Of a stretch of DNA of 64,000 nt, positions 48,150 through 57,456 are shown in pieces (position 1 is the first letter of the stretch; every line of letters begins with the position of its first letter). The DNA is from Ophiobolus disseminans (Eukaryota > Ascomycota > Dothideomycetes > Pleosporales > Phaeosphaeriaceae): contig MU006230.1 of the NCBI GenBank assembly GCA_010093685.1, forward strand, positions 329,870 to 393,869. Direction: 5' to 3'. The translations under genes were made by a program, and so were the position numbers. A model generated the notes under the pieces. That model saw nothing but the letters and a program-made list of their open reading frames with translations. It searched no databases and was not told where the DNA came from.

Positions 48150-49206
48150 ATGGTCGACTGTTATCTTTACACGCTCCCAAATGAGGTTTGCTACTGGTGT
48201 AACCATCCCATCCCAGATAGGCTAAATATTGTAGTTGCTCATACATCTCTTCGTGCCCATGACTACGCTCGAACTTCTCCCTCTGACCTCGATATCGCGC
48301 CGGTTGTCCACTATCATCCTTCGCATCCTACATACACGTCTCGTTGCAGCTGCTGAGCTTAATTCGCATTCGTTGTTGCTCGAATGTTACCATCCATCTG
48401 CAAAGCTCGTCGAACCGCCGTACTTCTGCGCATACCATGGCACTGATGGCTTGTCTTTGTATGATACCGAAGCCGAGGACGAGCCCAATCTTGGTTTTCG
48501 ACTAGGGAAGATGCGCAATATGTACTCCCGCTTCCGACCGCACCAAAGGGAGCTTGAAAACGGTGGCAGGCGAGTGCGCCCCGGAGATATACCAGGCAGT
48601 CGCACCTTTCCAGGAACCGTGCAGGACAGATATCAAGGAGAGACCGTGAAGCAAATGCTGAGCTTAGAATCACACGAGCTGTTCACGCAATTGGTGTCGC
48701 AGACAAACCTGGTCAGGATTGGGCCACGGCATGGACTGTTTACATGCTTCGTTGAGGTAGAGGAAGGCGTGTTGAGGGTCTGGAAGGACTGGTTGGAGAG
48801 TATGGCAATAAGGGGTCGAAAGGCGGATATTGATGCACCGCAAGAGGTGGTTGGCAGGGGCAAGGAAGTTGCAAAAGAAGTTGAAGACAAAGAGGTGGAC
48901 TTAGATGACGCAAGAATTCTTTGGGTCAGCGCGTCAAAGAATACTGGCATTCGGTTCAATGTGAAGGAGAGGAAGTTTAGAAGGGATGTCCCTATACTCA
49001 TCCGAGCAGACGAGGGCATGCCCGCGAGTTACGAGATTGAGTATGACGGTATGTACGCCTCAACTCACGCATTCACCTGCCATAAGACTTACTGCTGCGC
49101 AGAGCTTCTGATTAGGACGTCGCATCTTCTCCTTATGCTTGAGAAGTCCCTAGTGCAGGAAGATAACTCATCCGGCAAAGCCGTCGTGTTTGGTTCGTTC
49201 GGGTAA
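48150..49206 (+). CDS. F-box protein
   Basis: Three exons, 48150-48185,48235-49048 and 49103-49206, all in phase, giving 317 residues. The first exon of 12 codons ends LPNE and the second begins LLIHLFVPMTTLELLPLTSI, together a clear F-box at the very N-terminus. A mid-length region with LLECYHPSAKL and YFCAYHGTDGLSLY follows and is shared by a fungal F-box subgroup. It presumably bridges Skp1 to an unknown substrate in an SCF ubiquitin ligase. Donor of intron 1 is GTTTGC, weaker than usual, but the F-box only forms with this splice. The tRNA genes follow just downstream. Confidence 0.85.
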
Positions 49207-49310
49207 AGGTAGTGGGGTCATCAAAAATGAATCACCGTGCACAAAACAGTCCATACCGCAAGGGAACAAGTCGATGACACGATCCACAGGCAAAAGAGCC
49301 TGAAAACGCA

Positions 49311-49315
49311 AAAAG
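49311..49315 (-). terminator. Pol III T5 terminator of tRNA-Trp
   Basis: A run of five T on the minus strand, 13 bases past the tRNA 3' end. Confidence 0.7.
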
Positions 49316-49328
49316 AAACAGGTGTACC

Positions 49329-49415
49329 TGACCCGAGAGTGATTTGAACACCCAACCTTCAGGTATTTCCAAGATTCGACTGGAATCTGACGCGCTACCA
49401 TTGCGCCATCGGGCC
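49329..49415 (-). tRNA. tRNA-Trp (CCA), with anticodon-loop intron
   Basis: Acceptor stem GGCCCGA pairs with TCGGGTC (one G-U) and is followed by A73. The D stem is GCGC/GCGC around AATGGTA. The T arm is GGGTG-TTCAAAT-CACTC. The anticodon loop reads TT-CCA-G, then an intron of about 15 nt whose TTGG can pair with the CCA region, as in yeast tRNA-Trp. The anticodon stem TCAGA/CCTGA has one A-C mismatch next to the loop, which slightly lowers confidence in the exact intron border. Confidence 0.88.
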
Positions 49416-49697
49416 TGTTGATTTATGAATATTTAGAAAATTTATCACTTATATACATTTGTGTAGTAAGTGAGAAGCAAAGAGGAGAGGTGCCTAGGGT
49501 CACATCCACGGTTCCAACCCACTCTTCCCTTGCATGTCCTTGAGCCCCGCTTCTAGCGCACAACATACCCCACTCCCACAAAGATGCTAGCTAGCCCGAA
49601 CCAGCCCAAGCTGCGAAGCCGGCAAAAAGCATCCACCCGCTCCAAAAAAAAGAGGCCACCAAGCACAACACTCCCCTCTCGAAGGCACTGCACTGGC

Positions 49698-49702
49698 AAA
49701 AA
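49698..49702 (-). terminator. Pol III T5 terminator of tRNA-Tyr
   Basis: Five T on the minus strand, four bases after the tRNA 3' end, as expected for a functional Pol III gene. Confidence 0.75.
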
Positions 49703-49706
49703 GATA

Positions 49707-49849
49707 TCTCCGCTCCCAGAATCGAACTAGGGACCTTTCGATTACAAAGTATATTACAGTCGAACGTGATACTAAGCGGTGTTAGTGACTGAGATAACTT
49801 TGAAATTGAGATATGAGTTTGAACTTACAACCAACTACACCAAGCGGAG
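49707..49849 (-). tRNA. tRNA-Tyr (GTA) with two insertions: anticodon intron and a GT-AG insert in the D-loop
   Basis: Acceptor CTCCGCT pairs fully with AGCGGAG, then A73; the C1-G72 pair is the eukaryotic tRNA-Tyr identity mark. The T arm is CCTAG-TTCGATT-CTGGG. Anticodon stem TTCGA/TCGAA holds CT-GTA-A, then an 11-nt intron TATACTTTGTA, the usual place and size for tRNA-Tyr. The D arm begins TGGTGTAGTTGGTT and ends TATCACG but is split by 57 nt (49772-49828). Without these 57 nt the D arm is a standard GTG...CAC arm. The mature product would be 75 nt. The T5 terminator follows directly. Confidence 0.82.
49772..49828 (-). other. 57-nt spliceosomal-intron-like insertion in the tRNA-Tyr D-loop
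   Basis: It begins GTAAGT, has CACTAAC with the branch A about 12 nt before the end, and ends CGCTTAG. Length, donor, branch point and acceptor all match the messenger-RNA introns of this window. It sits between GGTT and TATCACG of the D-loop; because T flanks both sides the border may slide one base. Confidence 0.7.
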
Positions 49850-51366
49850 TTATGCGACGGTTGAGCCGTGCTTGGGATCCTGTTGGATTTGATGGAAGAA
49901 CGGTCGACTGTTAGCAAAATATAGTTGAGAAATCCGACAGAACGAGCGGTTCGATTCAGTCAAACGGTCAGGACTGTATGTGGCGCGGCTGAGAGATGCG
50001 TTGGTCATGGCGTGGGGCTGATTGAGGGGTTTGGGCGCGAAAGACATGGGTTTTGGGCGGGCGGACTGACGGCTAGCTCGAGAGAGCATGGTTGGATCTC
50101 GAGGGTACTAGTGCAGAAAGGTTTAAAGACCTCGATCATTTGAATTTACAGAGGGTCTTAGTATTGGAAAACTGCACCGCATGTCGTGGTTCACTGTCGA
50201 ACTGTTTTGCTGTGCACTTAGATATCTCCTGAACGCCACTGGCTGACACCGAGATTTCCGAATGATCACCGAATGATCACCAAATGATCACCAAATGAAA
50301 CTTTGCAACCGCATTCTGCATCTCCTCTCGTTGTTCTCGAGCATGCCCTCACATGCGCAAAGTTTGTTTCACTGTTCGACGCCTTTCCAAGTCAGATTTG
50401 TTATAAGAAGGAGTTCTAACATACAAGGCATCAACTTATAGAATTTCCCACAGTCACGCGCAACACCAGTGCTCCCGAGATCCTCAGGATATCAAATTGC
50501 ATCTACGACGGCTCTCCTCATCGCTATTCCACCAAGAATGATTCTTGCGTTCAACGCGCTCGGATTTCATAAAAGCCCATAAACTGTTGAGCGCGAAGCT
50601 CATGAGTCTGTCCGATACCCCTTTCCGAAAGGCGCTCGGCTTGATCGGGCGATGCTACGGGGAACAGTCACGACGAGAGTCAAGCGTAGGTATCGCATAA
50701 GAGGACGTAGCTAGTCAGTACAGTATTGAAAGATATCATCAGCCCGGAAGACGTTGATCAACATTGTAACTGCTCTATCTCCCTCTGCTAGGTCTTGAGG
50801 ATTTTAGTGTATGCCTGATATTGCTACCTTAACTCTTCCTACAACACAATAATCTCTGCATTTCTCGAGGTAGCGGGTGTCTACATTGCGAACACGAAGG
50901 AACAAAAGCGAAATTGCTGTTTTGTTGTTTGTAGCTAAAGTGCCAACAAATTCATCATGCTAATCGACTCGTGGGTCACAGGTATCCTCAAAAGACTTGT
51001 GTAAAAGTTATGGGTTCCCTCTCGCGTACCCTTGCGCATCGCTGCATTTGCTGGTAATCTATTGGTGTTGAATGTCTTTAATATCAAGATTGCGTTCTGG
51101 GGTAACCGAAAGGGCCGGAAGTATCCAGCCGCAATCACCACACTAAGCAGTGACGGGCACTAGAGAGGTTAGCTTATACCAAATCACACGAGCGCAACAT
51201 TGCGATACGTTTTGGGCGCGAAATAGTGGAGTTCCTGGGCTAAGCATTGTCGGGGGCGCATGTCAAAACGTAGGACTGAGCTTGGTGGGAAGTATAAGGC
51301 TGCTTCCAAGCCTGACATGAAGGTTGTATCGAACCAACTACACTCGTTCATACTGCCTTGACAATC
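49850..51366. other. 1.5-kb intergenic stretch
   Basis: It lies between the tRNA-Tyr gene and the CBM18 gene; it holds an 11-bp tandem repeat at 50260-50297 and no supported gene. Confidence 0.5.
50260..50297. repeat. 11-bp tandem repeat, about 3.5 copies
   Basis: Unit (G/A)AATGATCACC repeated at 50260-50297, containing the palindrome TGATCA. Confidence 0.8.
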
Positions 51367-52567
51367 ATGAGGTCGTTTATTATTGCCCTTACACTCGTTA
51401 TAGCGCCTTTTGTGGCTGCACAGAAAGTCTCCACGTCTGCACGATGCGGGCCTGACTTTGGTGGCCTCACATGCAAAGGAAGCACCTTTGGCAACTGTTG
51501 TTCTCAGTATTCTTACTGGTACGTACTCGAAAATTTGGGTTCGTGAGTATCGACGCTGACGCTACATAGTGGGAGCACCACCCCCCGTTGCGGTATAGGC
51601 TGTTAAACTGGTTTCGGTGATTGCAGGGCATCTTCACCTTCATCGTCCAGCATCAAGCCCAGCTCGACTCTGATACGCGTCGTCTCGTCATCGACACGTT
51701 CAATCTCCCTTGCAGCTTCGTCAACCCTCAAAGTTACCACCAACGCACGATGCGGAAAAGAAGGAAGCAGCCAGACATGTAAGGGCTCGAAGTGGGGAGA
51801 CTGTTGCAGCCCGTACAGCTACGTAAGTTACATTTCTAGAGCAACGAATTGAGATGCTGATAGTGGCAGTGTGGAAGTACAGCCGATCACTGCAGCACGG
51901 GCTGCCAATCAGGCTTCGGCAATTGCAATGCCATACCAGTGAGCTCGGCAAAGCTTTAACGACTTCGTCGCGATTGTCATCAATCAGCTCTTCCTCGATA
52001 TCAAGGTCCTCTTCAGTCGCCAGCTCCTCTTCAGTCACCAGCTCTTCTTCAGTTGCCAGCTCCTCTCCGGCTGATAGCTCGTCTTTGGTTACTAGCTCTG
52101 CTTCGGTTGCTAGCTCATCTACAGACGCCAGCTCGTCTTCAATTTCAAGTTCCGCGGACCCCAGCTCTTCCTCTATGATCTCGAGTTCTTCTTCAGACGT
52201 CGGACCTCCCGTCTCTAGCTCGGCAAGCAGCTCCCCGTCGCCAAGCTCGTCGTCATCCGCAAGCCCTTCACCAGAGCCATCTCCAAGCCCCTCTCCGTCG
52301 CCATCCCCAGCTCCAATCACGAATCCATGCCCAAGCGGCGATAGGACATGCTATACATACGGCGCCAAGAAGTTCCGGGTATTTTGCGGCAACATCATCA
52401 ATGGTGGGTACAGGAACTCGGGAGCCACGTCGTACGAAGGATGCGCCATGCTATATGCCGAGCAGAACTGCAATGCCTTCATGCTATTCCAGCAAAACAA
52501 CTGCTACATCTCATCAAGTGTGGCCGGAACCGCAATCGTCGTCATTGATGCTAAGTATCCAGACTAG
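51367..52567 (+). pseudogene. Secreted tandem CBM18 chitin-binding / PAN-like protein, interrupted
   Basis: Exons 51367-51518, 51570-51822 and 51870-52567. A signal peptide (MRSFIIALTLVIAPFVAAQ) is followed by one hevein-type chitin-binding unit (RCGPDFGGLTCKGSTFGNCC, then CGSTTPRCGIGC). After a Ser/Thr linker comes a second unit (RCGKEGSSQTCKGSKWGDCC, then CGSTADHC). A long Ser/Pro linker and a Cys-containing PAN/apple-like end (CPSGDRTCYTYGAKKF...) close it. Both CBM18 units are split by introns at the same codon. Two lesions are visible. TAA at 51604-51606 stands where the family has CAA (Gln) after GIGC. A one-base shift lies near 51951-51954, since the second CBM18 frame ends at TAA 51957 while the Ser-rich frame is one base out. 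Confidence 0.75.
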
Positions 52568-53248
52568 GTTGCTGCAGGAGAAGATCCAACGTGCTGATTG
52601 ACTTGGTGAGAACCGGTAGATGGGCAGTGTACTGAACGAGATGCGTTGTGCTTGACAGATAAGTTTAGTCGCTTTGTGGTGGATATTATAATGCCTTGAT
52701 AGCTTTTTAATTAGTAATTCTCGACGAGTAATGTTACTTATTCACCGCGAGACTTTGCTCTGGCAATCTCATCTTCCTGAGCTCATCCTTGTCAAACATC
52801 TATTGAGCAACTCTTTCACCATGTAAGCCGTCCAAGTGTTATACAACAGAGTAGAGACACACGCGTACTTCAGCCAAAATTCATATCGAAACGCTCTACC
52901 TAGGTAGGTCCAGGACCATCAGTGAGCGGCAGGCTCTACCGGTACTTCCACATTTCGCATTCCGGTCCCCAGATGCCGAGGTCTGATCTTGAATCAATGG
53001 CAGTAGAGACACTGCAAACGGTCGCCGGGTTATGGCGAGTGGCGAATCGCGACGTGCATCAACTGTAGAGAGGAGAGTAGGTAGTGAGCGTTAATGTGTT
53101 GTAGGTGTCGAGGACACGGTGGAAGGAAAGTGACATCGATACTTTACCGGTATCGATAAGCGTTGGCCATGACGTGAAACACACCTCATCGCTACCATTG
53201 ATCACACATCGAACTACGCATAACCCTTAAACTCATCCTGCTCCACCC
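52568..53248. other. Intergenic stretch
   Basis: Flank of the CBM18 relic and promoter of the thioredoxin-like gene; no feature seen. Confidence 0.5.
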
Positions 53249-53691
53249 ATGTCAATCGACGACGATTTCGAGGTGCCAAATTCGGCGCAAGACTTGCCCC
53301 TTGCAACGGAGCCAGACGCCAAGTTCTTCATCCTCTACATCGCATCCACCGATCCAGCGACACAGCAGCCATGGTGTAGCGACGTCCGAGCCGCACTACC
53401 AATCCTCAACCAGATCTTTTCTGCTCCTTCGAGTCCAGAAGTCCATTATGCCTACGTCGGATCGAAGGTCGAGTGAGTTAGGCGTGCCTGCGCCGCGCCG
53501 ACGTGTCTAATCGTTGTCATGGTAGGTTCAAGGAGAATCCAAGTAATCGCTTCCGAACGGATTGGAACATCAACAACATCCCGGCGCTAGTACGATACCA
53601 GTGGGTAGGTGGGAAGGTGGAGGAGGTGGGTCGACTCAAGGAAGATGAGCTTTTGGATGAGAAGCGAGTTCAGGATCTGATTGCTTCTTGA
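53249..53691 (+). CDS. TXNDC17-like thioredoxin-fold protein
   Basis: Two exons, 53249-53472 and 53526-53691, phase 2, giving 129 residues. Blocks FFILYIASTDPATQQPWCSDVRAALPIL and RTDWNINNIPALVRY (split here) match the DUF953/TXNDC17 family of small cytosolic thioredoxin-like proteins. The active-site motif reads W-C-S-D-V: the first Cys is present but the second Cys of the W-C-P-D-C motif is Val. It might therefore act on disulfides with one Cys only or have another role. The intron is GTGAGT...GGTAG. Confidence 0.85.
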
Positions 53692-54482
53692 ATGCCCAAA
53701 TGCGTCTAGGCTCAGGGTTGCGCTCAGCTATGGATCCGGAGTATCGAGTTTGGCTTTTGACGAGGACTTCTGGTTCCTGGCAGGCTGTTCATGGATGGTA
53801 GGACAGTTCAGATACTTGTCCAGGCCATATCCTAGAAGACGTGCGATCGTGCAATTCGATCAAACATACCACAAGACACCACGATCCAATTCGAGGCTAC
53901 TTGTGAGTACGAATCTCCATTTTCGAGTCAGAAACAACAAGTCGCGCGCATCAACGCAAATCGTTTGTGATGCATTTAACTTAAGTTTTCCACCTCAGAA
54001 GGTCGACGGTGTAGATGTGGTATTAATACAACAGCAAGCAAGATCTTCAAGATTGCTAACACGCTACTCTTTTGCTAGGTATATGTACTGAGACTAGGAA
54101 ATTGATCCCTATCATTTGTGCTTGACTTCTCTCCATCTCGTTAATAATATACGCGCCTTGTACATGACCTCAGCTTCTTGTGTTTCTCGTAAGTACTCGC
54201 CGTATGCAATATTGCAGCTTCCTGCAACGCCACTACCAGGTAAGTGTCTGATTTAGAGCGAACCGAAGCCTAACACTCGATCACGCTGACCATATACGAC
54301 TCCCTACTATACAAGGTAGCTATAGCTTTTCGTACACCTTATCACGGGACTATGCAGTTACGTTCGATGTACCCCTGCGACTGAAGTAGCACAAGAATTG
54401 TGTTCGAAGAGTATAAAACTCATGATCGGTGGAGTGATCAAGGCAGAGAAAGTATCAGACCTCCATATTACTCACAAGCATC
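53692..54482. other. Intergenic stretch with a TATA-like box
   Basis: No gene supported; holds the promoter of the amidinotransferase gene, including TATAAAA at 54412-54418. Confidence 0.5.
54412..54418 (+). promoter_or_regulatory. TATA-like box of the amidinotransferase gene
   Basis: TATAAAA 65 bp before ATG 54483, a reasonable core-promoter spacing; motif evidence only. Confidence 0.45.
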
Positions 54483-55676
54483 ATGCCTTCGTCCATTTCA
54501 CCTCGTTGACGCCGGTAACGAACGGTCGCAATTACGAAGCGTCATCGTAGGCCGCACAACGCATCCATGTTTTCCCCACGAGCCTCCACATATGATCAAA
54601 GCCACGATGCCAGCTCTACATCAAAAACTATTTCAGCCAGACTCGCCGTTCCCAGAGCATATACTGCAAAAGGAGGATGCGGAGTTGGACCAGTTGGCTC
54701 GGGTGTTGCAGGAAGAGGGAGTAATAATGTACAGGCCAAACGTGGTCGATTGGCGCAAGATAGGAGGGTACACTGCAGCCATGATCCGGGACGAGTTGAC
54801 GACAGTAGGCAATACCATTATCGAGGCACCGTATGCGTGGGGTTGCAGAAAGCATGAGATCGATCTGGCGTATGGTGAGTTTCTGAACCAAATGGCTGGA
54901 GCTGGTTTCACTGCTATCATCCGAGCACCTAGCATCTCTGATCTCGACACCATTTATGACGGTATTCGTGAGTCGGAACATGGTGCAGATCACATTTGGG
55001 CGATCAACAACTCGCGTCCGGCTTTCGACTGCGCCGACTTCATGCGCTTTGGAAAGGTCTTGATTGGACAGTACAGTAATGTGACCAACCAAAAGGGGAT
55101 TGAGTACTTGAGAGCCAGCGTGCCAGATGGCTACACTGTTGAGATACTCGAAGGTATGAAAACGCAACTGAATACCGACCAAGAAGTTGATCTACAGTGC
55201 AGTCGACGACTCGCATGCCATGCATATCGATGCCACCATACTCCCGCTCAAACAAGGGCTACTGGTGTACAACCCATTACGTACATCTGAGGAGGCACTG
55301 AGAAAACATGCAGTACTTCGGGGCTGGGATCTGCATGCATATCCGTTCGTCCCGAAGAAGCGAGACGATCCTCCGTTGTTCATGACTTCCGGGTGGCTCT
55401 GCATGAATGTGCTGAGTTTAAGCGACAAGAAGGTCGTGCTTGAGGAGCATGATGTGGAGTTTGCGGATTGGGTGTGGCAGTTTGGCATTGAGCCTATCTT
55501 GTTGCCGTTTCAAAATGTGAAGTAAGTAATGATGTAAGATGTTGTGAGACAAGTGCTGACTTGTTAACTTGTAACTTTGTAGCAGCATTGGTGGATCTTT
55601 TCATTGCGCCACGGTTGACTTGTTGCGAGACAGCAAGTGGGGAACAGACGTTGCGCCGCAAGACGGTTGCCGTTAA
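54483..55676 (+). CDS. Amidinotransferase-family protein (glycine amidinotransferase-like), 5' frame problem
   Basis: Exons about 54483-55153, 55203-55521 and 55583-55676; both introns are in phase. Family blocks: LRSVIVGR at the start, a DCADFMRFGKVLIGQYSNVT segment holding a catalytic Asp, SHAMHIDATILPLKQGLLVYNP holding the catalytic His, SGWLCMNVLSL, and IGGSFHCATVDLLRD with the catalytic Cys. These match the amidinotransferases that move an amidino group from arginine to an amine. The acceptor is unknown. The only plausible ATG (54483, MPSSISP, 65 bp after a TATA box) is one base out of frame with the body and stops at 54507; the body frame has no ATG before LRSVIVGR. Either a one-base indel near 54500 or an unseen upstream exon. 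Confidence 0.75.
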
Positions 55677-56250
55677 CGGAATGGACCTTGATACTGCTTA
55701 CCGGCGGCGTTTGGAAATGCATCTCGCTTTCTGTCTCTTACTATCATGCTCAATGATGTCTTTCCGCAGTATCGTGACTTTGAAAATAATGTGTCATAAC
55801 TCCTACACCGTGGAGCTTGGAAGTCTATCGAAAATTGACTCCAACTCCTTCAATATGCGGTTCGAGGCATGACTGTGTTGCTCTGAGACATCATAATCGT
55901 TCTATCAAGTATTGTCGTGCAAACAAGAGGAATGATGACTCTACGAAGGAGCTCAGATTTATTGAGTCACCACACTAAGGCCCAATTCGGTGTAGCGAGT
56001 TGACTGAACAACACGATTCGTGTGCTATACCAGAGAAAAGGTGTGGGTATCATAAGACGGTGGTTGAGGCGTGAGTCGAAGGGCAAACCACTAGCGCCGA
56101 ACCCTTAGCGTGCGCACAAGCAGAAATGCCCCACTAGCCGCCACTTCCTCGCCCATATTATCAAGCCAACAACCACGAACTTCACCCACACCCACGCCTG
56201 GATACCTCTACACACACCCAACACCACACATACACGCACAAACCGCCAAA
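55677..56250. other. Intergenic stretch, eIF3g promoter
   Basis: No gene seen. Pyrimidine- and CA-rich leader directly before the eIF3g ATG. Confidence 0.55.
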
Positions 56251-57228
56251 ATGTCACGACCAGCAGGGTATGTTATGAATCTACTCAACCCTAACCATGG
56301 GCTCGTGAGACCAGTGCAGTTACTAACATATTGACACAGCCGCACCGACTGGGCGGAAGAAGACGACGACACCGAGGTCGCGCTTCCATCCCAAACCATC
56401 ACCAAGAACAAAGACGGCAGCGAAACCATCACAACATACCACGTGCGCGAAGACGGCCGCCGCGTCAAAACCACGCGCCGCATCAAGAAAACCGTCATCA
56501 AAACGACGGTAAACCCACGCGTCGCCGAGCGCAAGCAATGGGCCAAATTCGGCCAGGAAAAGGGCAAAGCCGCAGGGCCCCAGACAGACACCGTCAGCGT
56601 AGCAGAGAACATCCTCTTCCGCCCCGTCGCGGCGTGGAAGGCCAGCAACGAGGACAAAGGCGACGAGGCAAAGAAGAAGGCGGAGCTCAAGAATGCGAAG
56701 ATCAAGTGCCGTATCTGCCAGGGCGACCATTTCACTACAAAGTGTCCGTTCAAAGACACAATGGCGCCCGAGGGCGACGTCGCGCCCGCAGATATGCCAG
56801 ACGATGCACCCGGCAGCGCGGCGGGCGGTCTCGGCACCGGTGGCGGAGGATACGTGCCCCCGCATCTGCGTGGGCGTGGTGGCGCGGGAGAGAAGATGGG
56901 CGGCAAGTTCGATCGCGATGATAGCGCTACGCTCAGAGTCACCAACGTTAGCGAGTTTGCGGAGGAGCAGGACCTTAGGGATATGTTCAGTCGCTACGGA
57001 CATGTCACGAGGGTATTCCTGGCTAAGGATCGGGAGACAGGTAGAGCCAAGGGCTTTGCGTTCGTGAGCTATGCCGATCGGACGGATGCTGCCAAGGCGT
57101 GCGAGAAGATGGACGGATGTAAGTGTTGCGGACTATTCCGGGCTACACTATCAGGATTGCTGCTAACGTATTTGGCAGTCGGGTTCGGCCATCTTATCCT
57201 GCGCGTCGAGTTTGCGAAAAAGGCTTGA
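56251..57228 (+). CDS. TIF35: Translation initiation factor eIF3 subunit G
   Basis: Three exons, 56251-56267 (MSRPA plus two bases), 56340-57118 and 57179-57228, all in phase, 281 residues. The N-terminal part has the eIF3g signature DWAEEDDDTEVALPSQTITK and KTTRRIKKTVIKTTVNPRVAERKQWAKFG (positions about 56460-56550). A zinc-knuckle-like CRICQGDHFTTKCPF follows near residue 125. The C-terminal RRM has RNP2 (LRVTNV) and RNP1 (KGFAFVSY), and the last exon supplies the final strand. It acts in the eIF3 complex in scanning and reinitiation. The tiny first exon with an intron right after the start codon resembles the mannitol dehydrogenase gene. Confidence 0.95.
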
Positions 57229-57456
57229 GCGGGCGGTTCAGGACCACATGATGAGATGATCAGGATGGGCATGCATATCGGCGTTCAAACAGGGCATACC
57301 TTGCACCCGTAGAGGGTGCAGGAGTATCCAGCGAGAGCTACTTGGCTTGATAGGCAGCACGAGGAATAGACGATCAACATCCCACATGCAAGCATAGGGT
57401 CCATTCATGAGAGGCTAACAATAACTAACACCAGCACCCAGTATACACGCCACCCC

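Noticed and set aside
51940..51990. Intron GTGAGC...ATCAG as an explanation for the frame change in the CBM18 gene
   Set aside because: It would be a good intron by motif, but splicing it leads into a frame with a stop instead of the Ser-rich frame.
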